DNA of 64,000 nt from an uncultured Oscillospiraceae bacterium (GCA_947626265.1 CANQRM010000003.1:1-64000), one strand, 5' to 3'; shown: positions 1 to 7,851, numbered from the stretch's first letter. The notes: generated by a model from the letters alone, not told the origin. A program made the numbers and translations.

Positions 1-24
1 CGGTTTCCCTTTTGGCATAAGCAA

Positions 25-70
25 CACCCCATTCGTTATCAGTATACCATACTGTCTAACAAATGGGGTG
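25..70 (-). terminator. Imperfect hairpin downstream of the thiolase gene
   Basis: Nested complementary arms: CACCCCATT (25-33) with AATGGGGTG (62-70), TTA with TAA, and CAGTAT (40-45) with ATACTG (49-54). The hairpin lies 45 bases beyond the thiolase stop codon. It has no clear U-run on the minus strand, so termination is only a guess. Confidence 0.4.
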
Positions 71-114
71 CTGTTCACAATGAGCCGGGGCTTGATGTTG
101 TTTTGGGGCAGTAA

Positions 115-1374
115 TTACACCTTTTCCCAGATGGTGGCAACGCCCATGCCGCCGCCGATGCACAGGGTGGCAAGGCCCTTCTTGGCCTCGGGGCGCTTGA
201 GCATCTCGTGGATCAGGGTGACGATGATGCGCGCGCCGGAAGCGCCCACGGGGTGGCCCAGGGCGATGGCGCCGCCGTTGACGTTGACCTTGCTCATGTC
301 GAAGCCCAGCTCACGGGCCACGGCGATGGACTGGGCCGCGAAGGCCTCGTTGGCCTCGATGAGGTCCATGTCGTCGATGGTCAGGTCGGCCTTCTTGAGG
401 GCCTGACGGGTGGCGGGCACGGGGCCCACGCCCATGATCTTGGGATCCACGCCGCCCTGGCCGTAGCTGATGAGCTTCGCCATGGGCTTCAGGCCATACT
501 TCTTCACGGCCTCGCCGCTGGCCAGGATGATGCAGGCGGCGCCGTCGTTGATGCCGGAGGCGTTGGCGGCGGTGACGCGCTGGACATGCTTCTTGGTGTC
601 GGCCTCATGGACCTGGGTGGGCTCAAAGGTGTGGACGATCTCGTCCTCCACGCCCTCAGGGCCTACGGGGAAGGCGCCGCGCAGCTTGGCGATGCTCTCG
701 GGGGTCACGCCCTTGCGGGGGAACTCGTCGACCTTGAACTCGATGGTCTCCTTCTTGACCTTCACGGGGACGGGGACGATCTCGTCGTCGAACTTGCCGG
801 CGGCCTGGGCGGCCTCGGTCTTCTGCTGGCTGGAGGCGGCGAAGGCGTCCAGCTCCTCGCGGGTGATGCCCCACACGTCGCAGATGTTCTCAGCGGTGGT
901 GCCCATGTGGTAGTTGTTGTAAGCGTCCCACAGGCCGTCCTTGATCATGGTGTCCACCATCTTGGTGTCGCCCATGCGTGCGCCCATACGGGTGGCGGGG
1001 GTGGCGTAGGGAGCCATGGTCATGCTCTCCATGCCGCCGGCCACGATGATGTCGGCGTCGCCGGCGTTGATGGCCCGGGCGCCCTCAATGACGCTCTTCA
1101 TGCCGGAGCCGCAGACCATGCCCACGGTGTAGGCGGGAACGGACAGGGGCAGGCCGGCCTTGATGCCCACCTGGCGGGCAGGGTTCTGGCCCTGGGCGGC
1201 GGTGAGGATGCAGCCGAACATCAGCTCGTCCACCGCGTCGGCGGGGACGTTGCCGCGCTTCAGGGCTTCCTTCACGACGATGGAGCCCAGCTCCACGGCG
1301 GGGGTCTTGCTCAGGGTGCCCTGGAAGCTGCCGATGGCGGTACGGCAGCAGGATACGAGATAAATGTCTTTCAC
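115..1374 (-). CDS. thlA: Acetyl-CoA acetyltransferase (thiolase)
   Basis: Condenses two acetyl-CoA to acetoacetyl-CoA, the first step of butyrate formation, or runs in reverse; cytoplasmic. All catalytic signatures are present: nucleophilic Cys88 in VCGSG, His374 in [14 protein letters not shown] and Cys405 in CIGGGMG. At 419 residues it is longer than the usual 390-395. The excess is a charged stretch at about 237-266, between the KLRGAF and [10 protein letters not shown] motifs. The start is a GTG preceded by AAGGAGG at 9 bases spacing. It is divergent from a butyryl-CoA:acetate-type CoA-transferase, which fits a fermentative role. The family assignment is secure. Biosynthetic versus degradative direction cannot be read from the sequence. 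Confidence 0.95.
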   Translation of the reverse strand: MKDIYLVSCCRTAIGSFQGTLSKTPAVELGSIVVKEALKRGNVPADAVDELMFGCILTAAQGQNPARQVGIKAGLPLSVPAYTVGMVCGSGMKSVIEGARAINAGDADIIVAGGMESMTMAPYATPATRMGARMGDTKMVDTMIKDGLWDAYNNYHMGTTAENICDVWGITREELDAFAASSQQKTEAAQAAGKFDDEIVPVPVKVKKETIEFKVDEFPRKGVTPESIAKLRGAFPVGPEGVEDEIVHTFEPTQVHEADTKKHVQRVTAANASGINDGAACIILASGEAVKKYGLKPMAKLISYGQGGVDPKIMGVGPVPATRQALKKADLTIDDMDLIEANEAFAAQSIAVARELGFDMSKVNVNGGAIALGHPVGASGARIIVTLIHEMLKRPEAKKGLATLCIGGGMGVATIWEKV

Positions 1375-1463
1375 GGGGGGTATCCTCCTTAAAATGATTT
1401 TCAGGTGTTCGCTCCCGGGGGAGCCATGTGCGGGGATAAAATCGTTTAAAATTTAGCGACAAT

Positions 1464-1492
1464 AGTATAGTACAATATATAATGAAAGTCAA
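1464..1492 (-). promoter_or_regulatory. Promoter of the thiolase gene
   Basis: On the minus strand, TTGACT (1492-1487) is separated by 17 bases from TATACT (1469-1464). This is a good SigA-type promoter about 90 bases upstream of the GTG start, back to back with the CoA-transferase promoter. Confidence 0.75.
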
Positions 1493-1549
1493 GACGCCCC
1501 AGGGGGAATTTCCGCTGTGGCCGGCCTTCCCGGCCCGGCGCCGCCGCCC

Positions 1550-1578
1550 TTGACAACCGGGGCGCCGGAGGGTAAACT
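1550..1578 (+). promoter_or_regulatory. Promoter of the CoA-transferase gene
   Basis: TTGACA (1550-1555), a 17-base spacer, then TAAACT (1573-1578). The match to SigA consensus is good at -35 and moderate at -10. It lies 38 bases upstream of the chosen ATG at 1616. Confidence 0.6.
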
Positions 1579-1615
1579 ATTGGCAATAATACATAACAAA
1601 AGGAGACTTTCCCAT

Positions 1616-2950
1616 ATGGACTATCAGGCGCTGTACAAGTCGAAGCTCACCACCCCGGCCGAGGCCGTGAAGCTGGTGAAGTCCGGGGACTGGGTGGACT
1701 ACACCTGGTGCACCAACCATCCCGTGGAGCTGGACAAGGCCCTGGCGGCCCGGGCCCATGAGCTCACCGACGTGAAGGTCCGGGGCGGCGTGACCATGTG
1801 GATGCCCGAGATCGCCAAGGCGGACGACGCGGGAGACCACTTCGCCTGGCACTCCTGGCACTGCTCCGGCGTGGACCGCAAGATCATCGCCAAGGGCATG
1901 GGCTGGTTCAGCCCCATCCGCTACTCCGAGCTGCCCCGGTATTACCGGGAGAACATCGACGTGGACGTGGTGATGATGCAGGTCCCGCCCATGGACGCCC
2001 ACGGCAACTTCTCCCTGTCCCTGGCCCCCTCCCACCTCTATGACATGTGCGCCAAGGCAAAGCACGTCGTCGTGGAGGTCAACGAGAACCTGCCCGTGGT
2101 CTACGGCCTTTACAAGAGCGAGATAAACATTCAGGACGTGGACTATGTGGTGGAGGGCTCCAATCCCCCTGTGGCGGAGCTGGGCTCCGCCGCCCCCAGC
2201 GACATCGACATCGCCGTGGCCAACCTCATCGTGCCCGAGATCCCCAACGGCGCGTGCCTGCAGCTGGGCATCGGCGGCATGCCCAACGCCGTGGGCGCCA
2301 TGATCGCCCAGTCGGACCTGAAAGACCTGGGCGTACATACCGAGATGTATGTGGACGGCTTCGTGGACATCGCCATGGCCGGGAAGATCAACGGCAGGAA
2401 CAAGACCCGGGACTATGGCCGGCAGGTGTTCGCCTTCGCGGCGGGCTCCAAGAAGCTGTATGATTATGTAAACCGCAATCCCGACGTGGTGGGCGCGCCG
2501 GTGGACTACACCAACGACGTGCAGGTCATCGCCCAGCTAGATAAGTTCATCTCCATCAACAACGCCGTGGACCTGGACCTGTTCGGCCAGGTGAACGCCG
2601 AGTCCGCCGGCATCAAGCACATCTCCGGCACCGGCGGCCAGCTGGACTTCGTCATGGGCGCGTATCTCAGTAAGGGCGGCAAGAGCTTCATCTGCCTCTC
2701 CTCCACCATGAAGGCCAAGGATGGCACCGTGAAGAGCCGCATCGTGCCCACCCTCACCCCGGGCTCTATCGCCACGGACCCCCGCTCCTGCGTGCAGTAC
2801 ATCGTCACCGAGTACGGCATGGTGAACCTGAAGGGCCTGTCCACCTGGCAGCGGGCCGAGGCGCTCATCTCTATCGCCCACCCCGACTTCCGGGAGGAGC
2901 TCATCGCCGAGGCCGAGAAGATGCACATCTGGAGAAGGAGCAACAAGTAA
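1616..2950 (+). CDS. Butyryl-CoA:acetate CoA-transferase family protein
   Basis: 444-residue member of the acetyl-CoA hydrolase / 4-hydroxybutyrate CoA-transferase family, which moves CoA between an acyl-CoA and acetate. Seen: the glycine-rich GIGGMP loop at 218-223 and HTEMYVDGF at 241-249, whose Glu243 sits where the family has the glutamate that forms the CoA-thioester intermediate. Length matches the family. The ATG at 1616 is chosen because AGGAGA precedes it by about 8 bases; an in-frame extension to 1517 would run through the promoter. It is divergent from thiolase, so it is probably the terminal enzyme of acetyl-CoA to butyrate. Substrate (butyryl, propionyl or 4-hydroxybutyryl) is not provable from sequence alone. 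Confidence 0.88.
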   Translation: MDYQALYKSKLTTPAEAVKLVKSGDWVDYTWCTNHPVELDKALAARAHELTDVKVRGGVTMWMPEIAKADDAGDHFAWHSWHCSGVDRKIIAKGMGWFSPIRYSELPRYYRENIDVDVVMMQVPPMDAHGNFSLSLAPSHLYDMCAKAKHVVVEVNENLPVVYGLYKSEINIQDVDYVVEGSNPPVAELGSAAPSDIDIAVANLIVPEIPNGACLQLGIGGMPNAVGAMIAQSDLKDLGVHTEMYVDGFVDIAMAGKINGRNKTRDYGRQVFAFAAGSKKLYDYVNRNPDVVGAPVDYTNDVQVIAQLDKFISINNAVDLDLFGQVNAESAGIKHISGTGGQLDFVMGAYLSKGGKSFICLSSTMKAKDGTVKSRIVPTLTPGSIATDPRSCVQYIVTEYGMVNLKGLSTWQRAEALISIAHPDFREELIAEAEKMHIWRRSNK

Positions 2951-2965
2951 CCTGATAAAAGCAGT

Positions 2966-2991
2966 GACCCCGCCCGTTCCCGGGCGGGGTC
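2966..2991 (+). terminator. Terminator after CoA-transferase
   Basis: GACCCCGCCCG (2966-2976), TTCC loop, CGGGCGGGGTC (2981-2991): a perfect 11-bp GC-rich stem followed by TTCATATT, 15 bases after the stop codon. Confidence 0.8.
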
Positions 2992-3002
2992 TTCATATTG
3001 GA

Positions 3003-3126
3003 GGCTCCCTTGTGCAAAGGGAGCTGGCAGCGCGAAGCGCTGACTGAGGGATTGTTGCGTCACGGACGTTTACAACCCCTCCACCGCACTTCGTGCGGTC
3101 CCCCTCCCCTTGCACAGGGGAGGCTT
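3003..3126 (-). repeat. Intergenic palindromic repeat, family 1
   Basis: About 124 bp bounded by two small hairpins, TCCCTTGTGCAAAGGGA at one end and CCTCCCCTTGCACAGGGGAGG at the other, with an internal CCGCACTTCGTGCGG stem-loop. Reverse-complement copies lie at 29849-29978, 47027-47150 and 53483-53605, with a diverged relative at 37234-37355. There is no ORF inside. It behaves like a non-autonomous mobile or REP-type element. Confidence 0.8.
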
Positions 3127-3141
3127 TACGTTGGGAAAGTA

Positions 3142-3303
3142 TTATTCCTCGCTGTCTTCCGCGATGTACAGCTCTTCCGCCTTATCCAGCGCCTGTTGCA
3201 GCGTCTCCCGCCCGGCGGCGTTCTCCGCCGTCTCCGGCAGCTTGTCCAGCGCCTCCGACGCCGCAGCGCACACAATGGCGTACATCTTTTTATAGTCCGG
3301 CAT
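3142..3303 (-). CDS. Small acidic conserved-looking protein of unknown function
   Basis: 53 residues, predicted mostly helical, with an acidic tail (IAEDSEE). No family recognised. GGAGGTGAGG lies just upstream of the ATG at 3303, making this start much more likely than longer in-frame readings. It has its own promoter (TTGCGT, 17 bases, TATGCT) and is divergent from two Cro/C1-type regulators, with a palindrome between that overlaps both promoters. It may therefore be part of a small regulatory module. No signal peptide, transmembrane segment or cysteine cluster. Confidence 0.6.
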   Translation of the reverse strand: MPDYKKMYAIVCAAASEALDKLPETAENAAGRETLQQALDKAEELYIAEDSEE

Positions 3304-3323
3304 GGTCCTCACCTCCATGGGTG

Positions 3324-3363
3324 AGCATAACATATTTGTGAGATATACGCAAGTGCGTATACG
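3324..3363. promoter_or_regulatory. Divergent promoters with shared palindromic operator
   Basis: The perfect inverted repeat TATACGC-AAGT-GCGTATA (3344-3361) covers the -35 (TTGCGT, 3352-3347) of the leftward promoter, whose -10 is TATGCT (3329-3324). It also covers the spacer and -10 (TATACG, 3358-3363) of a rightward promoter with TTGTGA at 3336-3341. Such an operator is expected for the adjacent helix-turn-helix protein; binding is inferred. Confidence 0.55.
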
Positions 3364-3405
3364 CGTGTGCGGACAAAACGATACTATCGCTGTTGAGGTG
3401 ATAGT

Positions 3406-3648
3406 ATGATGGTGAAGGACGCGGTGGCCGCGCGGTTCGCGGAGCTGTGCCGGGAGCGGCATATCAAATATAACGAGCTGGCGACGCTGTCCGGCGTGAC
3501 GCCCTCCACGGTGTACAGCATGATGGACCAGGCCCGCCGGGATGTATCCGTCACCACGGTCAAAAAACTCTGTGACGGTCTGGACATCACCCTGGGCGCG
3601 TTCTTCTCCGCGCCGGTGTTTGACGAACTGGAACAGGAAATACGGTAA
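3406..3648 (+). CDS. Cro/C1-type helix-turn-helix regulator
   Basis: 80-residue single-domain XRE-family DNA-binding protein. The HTH spans about residues 20-45 (YNELATLSGVTPSTVYSMM), followed by a conserved KLCDGLDITLGAFF segment typical of this family. Two adjacent ATGs (3406, 3409) follow GAGGTG. An 8-bp inverted repeat, ATACTATC (3381-3388) with GATAGTAT (3400-3407), encloses the ribosome-binding site in its loop, so translation may be structure-sensitive. It is probably an autoregulator acting on the palindrome at 3344-3361. Target genes are unknown. Confidence 0.85.
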   Translation: MMVKDAVAARFAELCRERHIKYNELATLSGVTPSTVYSMMDQARRDVSVTTVKKLCDGLDITLGAFFSAPVFDELEQEIR

Positions 3649-3686
3649 AGACCGCTCCACCGGGGCGGTCTATGGAGGCGTCTATC

Positions 3687-3893
3687 GTGGTGAGGCTGAA
3701 TGTGCTGGAGCTTTTGGAGAAGAAGGGGAAGACAAAGTATTGGCTTTATAAGCAGCTGGGGATGAGCTATCAGAATTTCAGCCGCATGGTCAATAACGAG
3801 ACCAGCTCCATCAAACTGGAGCGCATCGAGACCCTTTGCCAACTGCTGGATTGCACGCCCAATGAGCTTTTTGTGATCGACTGGGATAAATAG
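3687..3893 (+). CDS. Second Cro/C1-type helix-turn-helix regulator
   Basis: 68-residue protein of the YozG/HTH_26 type: an N-terminal VRLNVLELLEKKGKTKYWL segment, an HTH around YKQLGMSYQNFSRMV, and a C-terminal CTPNELFVIDWDK that is usual for this group. GGAGG at 3674-3678 places the start at GTG 3687 (8-base spacing); an in-frame ATG at 3672 overlaps that ribosome-binding site. It lies 38 bases behind the first regulator and ends just before a strong terminator, so the two probably share a transcript. Confidence 0.83.
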   Translation: MVRLNVLELLEKKGKTKYWLYKQLGMSYQNFSRMVNNETSSIKLERIETLCQLLDCTPNELFVIDWDK

Positions 3894-3927
3894 TGCCTCC
3901 CTCATCAGAGAAGGCCATACACAGTGA

Positions 3928-3955
3928 AACCCCCGCCCGTTCCCGGGCGGGGGTT
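3928..3955 (+). terminator. Terminator of the two-regulator transcript
   Basis: AACCCCCGCCCG (3928-3939), TTCC loop, CGGGCGGGGGTT (3944-3955). Nearly the same hairpin follows the CoA-transferase at 2966-2991. Confidence 0.8.
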
Positions 3956-3964
3956 CATATTATA

Positions 3965-4170
3965 TCAGGCGTATTTCAGCCTTCCCTTGGGCTGGGGTAT
4001 CTCCCAGCCTAACTGCTGGGCTGTCTCTATCCACTCTTTTGCGATGACTTCCACATTGCGCAGCGCGTCCAGCTGTGTCGGCCCGTCGGCATGCAGCCGG
4101 GCAATTCGGGCACTTCCGCGATGTAGGCATCGTCCTCATTGCTCCAATAGAGGATGACTTCATACTTCAT
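3965..4170 (-). pseudogene. hicB: hicB-type antitoxin gene, frameshifted
   Basis: On the minus strand an ATG at 4170, behind GGAGGTGG, begins MKYEVILYWSNEDDAYIAEV followed by PELPGCM. Reading then shifts by one base, and the remainder (ADGPTQLDALRNVEVIAKEW, then a short segment ending PKGRLKYA) matches the rest of a HicB-family fold. The whole is 206 bases, one short of 69 codons, with the lost base near the Met-Ala-Asp-Gly turn. Both halves are recognisable, so this is a recent single-base deletion or a sequencing error. No hicA toxin gene lies next to it: 4171-4230 is too short, and a GNAT gene follows upstream. Confidence 0.75.
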
Positions 4171-4198
4171 GCAGACCACCTCCCAACCGAATATACCA

Positions 4199-4252
4199 CT
4201 CCGCCGAGCGGACGGTGTTCACCAAATATTTTATGACCTCCACGTGGTATTG
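4199..4252 (-). repeat. Remnant copy of the pyruvate kinase 3' end
   Basis: These 54 bases match 4730-4783 at 49 positions. The second copy is the last coding part of the barrel-only pyruvate kinase. Read in the same frame, this copy still encodes VEVIKYLVNTVRSAE but no gene body. The two copies flank the GNAT gene, indicating insertion with a duplicated end or deletion of a second kinase copy. Confidence 0.75.
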
Positions 4253-4713
4253 CCCCGCAGCTCCTCTTTCACATACACCTGGGAATCCTCGCCGCTCATG
4301 GACGGCAGAAGGCGGTCGAAGCGCCAGCCGTATTTTTCGTACAGGCCCGTCTCGCCGGTGGAGATGTAGACACGCTTTGCTCCCTCGGCCACGGCCGTTC
4401 GGAACGCGTGGTCCAGGAGCTGGCCCGCGTACCGATGACCCCGCCAGGCCGGGAAGGTGTACACAAAACCGATCCATGGGCCCAGGTCCGTGTCCCGCAC
4501 GTCGTCCTGCTCCGCCAGGGTGCAGAAGCTGACAAGATCGGCGCCCTCTGTCAGAAGATACACCCGCGCCGTCTTGCCGCATAGAGGCCGGAAGGCCCCG
4601 GAGCACAGCAGCCAGTAGAGGAGCTGTCCCGCGGCCCAGTCGCTCTCCCTGAGTTTGTCCAGCCAGCGGTCCTTATCCGGCTGGGGCAGGGCATAGTATT
4701 CCAGGATATCCAT
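4231..4713 (-). CDS. GNAT-family N-acetyltransferase
   Basis: 160 residues. The central acetyl-CoA-binding region is visible: an FVYTFPAWRGHRYAGQLLDHA segment with the R/Q-G-x-G/A loop degenerate as RGHRYAG, then the beta5 ISTGETGLYEKYGW segment typical of the family. Substrate unknown. The ATG at 4713 follows GAGGTG, which lies inside the last codons of the upstream gene; only one base separates the two reading frames, so translation is coupled. The final residues and stop lie inside the duplicated kinase tail (4199-4252), so its C-terminus was remodelled on insertion. Function beyond acyl transfer is not assignable. Confidence 0.8.
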   Translation of the reverse strand: MDILEYYALPQPDKDRWLDKLRESDWAAGQLLYWLLCSGAFRPLCGKTARVYLLTEGADLVSFCTLAEQDDVRDTDLGPWIGFVYTFPAWRGHRYAGQLLDHAFRTAVAEGAKRVYISTGETGLYEKYGWRFDRLLPSMSGEDSQVYVKEELRGNTTWRS

Positions 4714-4714
4714 G

Positions 4715-5677
4715 TCACACCTCAAAATTCTCCGCCGAGCGGACGGTGTTGACGAGATACTTTATGACCTCCACGGGGTATTGGCCGGCGGCGGTCTCGC
4801 CGGTGACCATCACCGAGGCGGCGCCGTCCAGCACCGCGTTGAAGATGTCGCTGACCTCCGCCCGGGTGGGGACGGGGCTATGCTCCATGCTGGCCAGCAT
4901 CTGGGTCACCACCATGAAGGGCCTGTCCACCCCCCGGCACTGGGCGGCGATGCGCTTTTGCAGGGCGGGCAGGTCCCACAGGGGGACGGCGTTGCCCAGG
5001 TCCCCCCGGGCGATGACGATCTCGTCCGCGGCGGGGATGAGCGCCGCCAGCCTCTCCGCCCCGGCCAGGTTCTCGATCTTGGCGAACAGCCGGACATGGC
5101 CGCAGTCCGCCTCATCCAAGGCCGCCCGCACCGCCTCCAGGTCCGCCCGGTCCCGGACGAAGGGCTGCATGACCCCGGTGACGCCGTACACCGCCGCGTC
5201 CCGGAGGTTTTCCTTATCTGCCTCCGTCAGGGCGGGCAGGCGCACGTCCAGCCCCGGCAGGGCCAGGCTCTTCCGGCTTTGGAGCAGGCCGCCCCGCAGG
5301 ACCTTTGCCCTCCCGCCGCCGGATGCCTCCAACAGCAGCTTTCCATCATCCAGGAGCATCCGCTGTCCGGCCGCCAGCATGGGCAGGACGGGAGCGGGCA
5401 GGGAGATGGCGTCAAGGTCAATGGTGGCGCCCTCTTCCAGTGTCAGAGGCTCTGCCAGGGCGCCCACCCGCAGCTCCGGTCCCTGCATGTCGATGAGCAG
5501 CTTTGGTTGTATGCCCGCCCGCTTCGCGGCGGCGTGGAAGGCATCCAGCAGGGGGGCGGAGGCCCGCAATGTGGTGTGGGAAAGATTGAGGCGCATGCCG
5601 GTCATACCGGCGCGAAACATGGCCTCCAACGTGTCCTCTGACCCGCAGGCGGGGCCCAGGGTGCCGTATATTTCCAT
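4715..5677 (-). CDS. Barrel-only pyruvate kinase-like protein
   Basis: Pyruvate kinase transfers phosphate between phosphoenolpyruvate and ADP. Present: MRLNLSH (28-34), KIEN with Lys200 and Glu202, ARGDLG (223-228), VVTQMLASM (256-264) and PTRAEVSD (270-277). At 320 residues the C-terminal allosteric domain (roughly 150 residues in standard enzymes) is absent, and the B-domain is short. The reading frame is intact and GGAGG precedes the ATG, so this looks like a distinct short subfamily rather than a fresh truncation. The 54-bp duplication at its 3' end shows rearrangement here. It may be an unregulated kinase or a related PEP-utilising enzyme. Confidence 0.75.
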   Translation of the reverse strand: MEIYGTLGPACGSEDTLEAMFRAGMTGMRLNLSHTTLRASAPLLDAFHAAAKRAGIQPKLLIDMQGPELRVGALAEPLTLEEGATIDLDAISLPAPVLPMLAAGQRMLLDDGKLLLEASGGGRAKVLRGGLLQSRKSLALPGLDVRLPALTEADKENLRDAAVYGVTGVMQPFVRDRADLEAVRAALDEADCGHVRLFAKIENLAGAERLAALIPAADEIVIARGDLGNAVPLWDLPALQKRIAAQCRGVDRPFMVVTQMLASMEHSPVPTRAEVSDIFNAVLDGAASVMVTGETAAGQYPVEVIKYLVNTVRSAENFEV

Positions 5678-5756
5678 GAAACGCGCCTCCTTTTTGCTTC
5701 TGTCAAAAACATATCATATCCCCAGCCGGGGCGCAAGAGTTTCCAGTTATCGCCTA

Positions 5757-5785
5757 TTGACATACCCGGCGGATTTTGGTATATT
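5757..5785 (+). promoter_or_regulatory. Promoter of the 2-oxoacid oxidoreductase operon
   Basis: TTGACA (5757-5762), 17 bases, TATATT (5780-5785): a near-consensus SigA promoter 70 bases upstream of the CoA-transferase ATG. Confidence 0.8.
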
Positions 5786-5855
5786 TAGCGAGGTGCATAA
5801 GAAAAAGTTTTGCCAAGCATTAAAAACACTCACATATTGGAGCGCATAGAATAGA

Positions 5856-7151
5856 ATGGATTATAAAAGCGAGTACCGGAAGAAACTGACGGGCGCCGAC
5901 GGCGTGGCGGCCATGATCGAGAGCGGCTGGACCTGCGTCACGGACGCAGCGGCGGCCATCCCCCCGGCCATATTGGAGGCCCTGGGCCGCCGGGCAGAGG
6001 CGGGGGACGTGAAGGACCTGACGTTCCACGGCCTTCTGGACCTCATGCCCAACGCTATGTTCTCCTATCCGGGCATCTTCACCCCCGTGTCTTGGTTCTC
6101 TGGGAAGATCGCCAAGGCGGCGGCCAACCGGGGCGAGGCGGACATCATGCCCTGCTACTACCGGGATATGCCGGGGCTGTACCGGGACTACATCCATGTG
6201 GACGCATTTCTGATCGTGGTGTCCCCCATGGACGCGGACGGGTTTTTCAGCGCCGGGGTCACCGGGTCCTATACGGCGGCCCTCTTTGAAAAGGCGGAGC
6301 ACATCTTTTTGGAGGTCAACCCCAAAATGCCCCGGGCGGTGACGGCCCCGAAGATACATATCTCCCAGGTGACGGCCCTGTGCGAGTCCGACGCGCCTCT
6401 GCCCATCCTGCCCCCGGCGCAGCTGGACGACGTGAGCCGGACCATCGGCGGGTACATCGCTGAGGAGGTGCCCAGCGGCGCTACCCTGCAGCTGGGCATC
6501 GGCGCGGTGCCCGAGGCGGTGGGCCTGGCGCTCAAGGGTAAGCACGACCTGGGCATCCACACGGAGCTGCTGCCCGACAGCATGATAGAGCTCATCGAGT
6601 GCGGCGCGGTCACCAACATGAAAAAGCCCATCCACACCGGCAAGACCGTGGCCACCTTCACCTTCGGCTCGGAGCGGCTCTATAAATTTGTCGACAACAA
6701 CCCGGACGTGGAGATACTGCCGGTGGACTACGTGAACGACCCCGCGGTCATCGCGAAGCACCCCAACTTCATCTCCGTGAACGGGGGCCTGGAGGTGGAC
6801 TTCTTCGGCCAGGTCTGCGCCGAGAGCATCGGCACCGTCCATGTCTCCGGCACCGGCGGTCAGACGGACTATGTCCGGGGGGCCATCCAATCCCCCGGGG
6901 GCAAGAGCTTCATCGCCTTCCCCTCCACCGCCGCGGGGGGCACCGTGAGCCGCATCCGGCCCACATTGAATCCCGGCGCGCGGGTGAGCACCAGCAAGAA
7001 CGACGTGGACTACATCGCCACGGAGTACGGCCTGGCCAAGCTCCGGGGCAAGACCGTGTCCCAGCGGACCAAAGCCCTGATCGCCATCGCCCATCCCAAA
7101 TTCCGGGAGGAGCTGACCGCTCAGGCCAGGGCCATGCACATCCTGATATGA
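5856..7151 (+). CDS. Acetyl-CoA hydrolase/CoA-transferase family protein (operonic paralogue)
   Basis: 431 residues, same family as the gene at 1616 but clearly diverged. It has GIGAVP at 214-219 and HTELLPD at 235-241, with Glu237 in the catalytic position. It begins a six-gene run with a 2-oxoacid:ferredoxin oxidoreductase. The natural reading is that the oxidoreductase turns a branched-chain or other 2-oxoacid into an acyl-CoA, and this enzyme exchanges the CoA with acetate, releasing the acid and saving acetyl-CoA. The ribosome-binding site is weak (GGAG, 13 bases away). The exact acyl substrate is inferred, not seen. Confidence 0.85.
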   Translation: MDYKSEYRKKLTGADGVAAMIESGWTCVTDAAAAIPPAILEALGRRAEAGDVKDLTFHGLLDLMPNAMFSYPGIFTPVSWFSGKIAKAAANRGEADIMPCYYRDMPGLYRDYIHVDAFLIVVSPMDADGFFSAGVTGSYTAALFEKAEHIFLEVNPKMPRAVTAPKIHISQVTALCESDAPLPILPPAQLDDVSRTIGGYIAEEVPSGATLQLGIGAVPEAVGLALKGKHDLGIHTELLPDSMIELIECGAVTNMKKPIHTGKTVATFTFGSERLYKFVDNNPDVEILPVDYVNDPAVIAKHPNFISVNGGLEVDFFGQVCAESIGTVHVSGTGGQTDYVRGAIQSPGGKSFIAFPSTAAGGTVSRIRPTLNPGARVSTSKNDVDYIATEYGLAKLRGKTVSQRTKALIAIAHPKFREELTAQARAMHILI

Positions 7152-7161
7152 GGAGGCGCCC

Positions 7162-7851
7162 ATGACGAATGATCTTCCCGCCTGGATGACCGCCCATCGG
7201 CTCACGGCCATCGTGGGCCACATGGGCGGCGGCAAGACGGAGCTGGCGGTGAATATGGCGGTGGCCCTGGCAAAGGCGGGGGAAAAGACCGCCATCGCGG
7301 ACCTGGACGTGGTGAACCCCTACTTCCGCAGCCGGGAGCAGCGGGAGATGTTCAAGACTCTCGGCATCCGGTTCGTGGCCTCCGCCCAGAGCCTCATCGA
7401 CGCGGATGTGCCCTCATTGCCTGCTGAGCTCAACACCCTTTTGCAGGACGAGAGCTTTTTTAGCGTCCTGGACATCGGCGGGGACTCGGGGGCAAGGGTC
7501 CTGGCCCGGTACCGGCACCAGATCGCGGCCCGGGACTTCGCCGTCTGGTTCGTTTTGAACGCCCGGCGGCCCCAGACCGCCACCCTGGAAAAGGCCGTCT
7601 GGTCCCTTCGGAAGATCGAGGAAGAGATGGGCCTTCCCGTGACGGGCGTCGTCAACAACACCCATCTCTGCGCCGAGACCACGGCCGGGGACGTTCTTCT
7701 GGGCGCGGGCCTGGCCGACGAGGTCTCTTACGTTACGAACATCCCGGTCATCTGCCACACGGCGCCCCGGCCCATCGCGGCGGGGCTGCCCCAGCTGGCG
7801 GAACCGGTGTTCCCCATAGACATCTACATGAAAAAGCCCTGGGAGCGCTGA
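7162..7851 (+). CDS. ParA/MinD-like P-loop ATPase of the oxidoreductase operon
   Basis: 229 residues. The Walker A loop is GHMGGGKTE at 19-27, followed by a SIMIBI-class layout: AIADLDVVNPYFRSREQ as the switch region and SVLDIGGDSGA as Walker B. The single-lysine P-loop differs from the deviant Lys of ParA. GGAGG lies just upstream of its ATG, 10 bases after the CoA-transferase. Its position between that gene and the ferredoxin subunit suggests an accessory role, for instance cofactor or Fe-S assembly, or regulation of the complex. No specific function is established by the sequence. Confidence 0.75.
   Translation: MTNDLPAWMTAHRLTAIVGHMGGGKTELAVNMAVALAKAGEKTAIADLDVVNPYFRSREQREMFKTLGIRFVASAQSLIDADVPSLPAELNTLLQDESFFSVLDIGGDSGARVLARYRHQIAARDFAVWFVLNARRPQTATLEKAVWSLRKIEEEMGLPVTGVVNNTHLCAETTAGDVLLGAGLADEVSYVTNIPVICHTAPRPIAAGLPQLAEPVFPIDIYMKKPWER

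Noticed and set aside
25-70. Long imperfect hairpin considered as an integron-type attC site
   Set aside because: No paired core sites with the RYYYAAC/GTTRRRY bases and no integrase nearby; better explained as the end of the thiolase transcript.
1517-1615. N-terminal extension of the first CoA-transferase
   Set aside because: The extra segment overlaps a promoter and is Pro-rich; AGGAGA points to ATG 1616.
4171-4230. Possible hicA toxin next to the broken hicB
   Set aside because: Only 60 bases between hicB and the GNAT coding end, of which 4199-4252 is the kinase remnant; no HicA motif.
5820-7295. A 491-codon minus-strand frame opposite the CoA-transferase
   Set aside because: Opposite a recognised gene with promoter, catalytic residues and operon context; no ribosome-binding site or motif.
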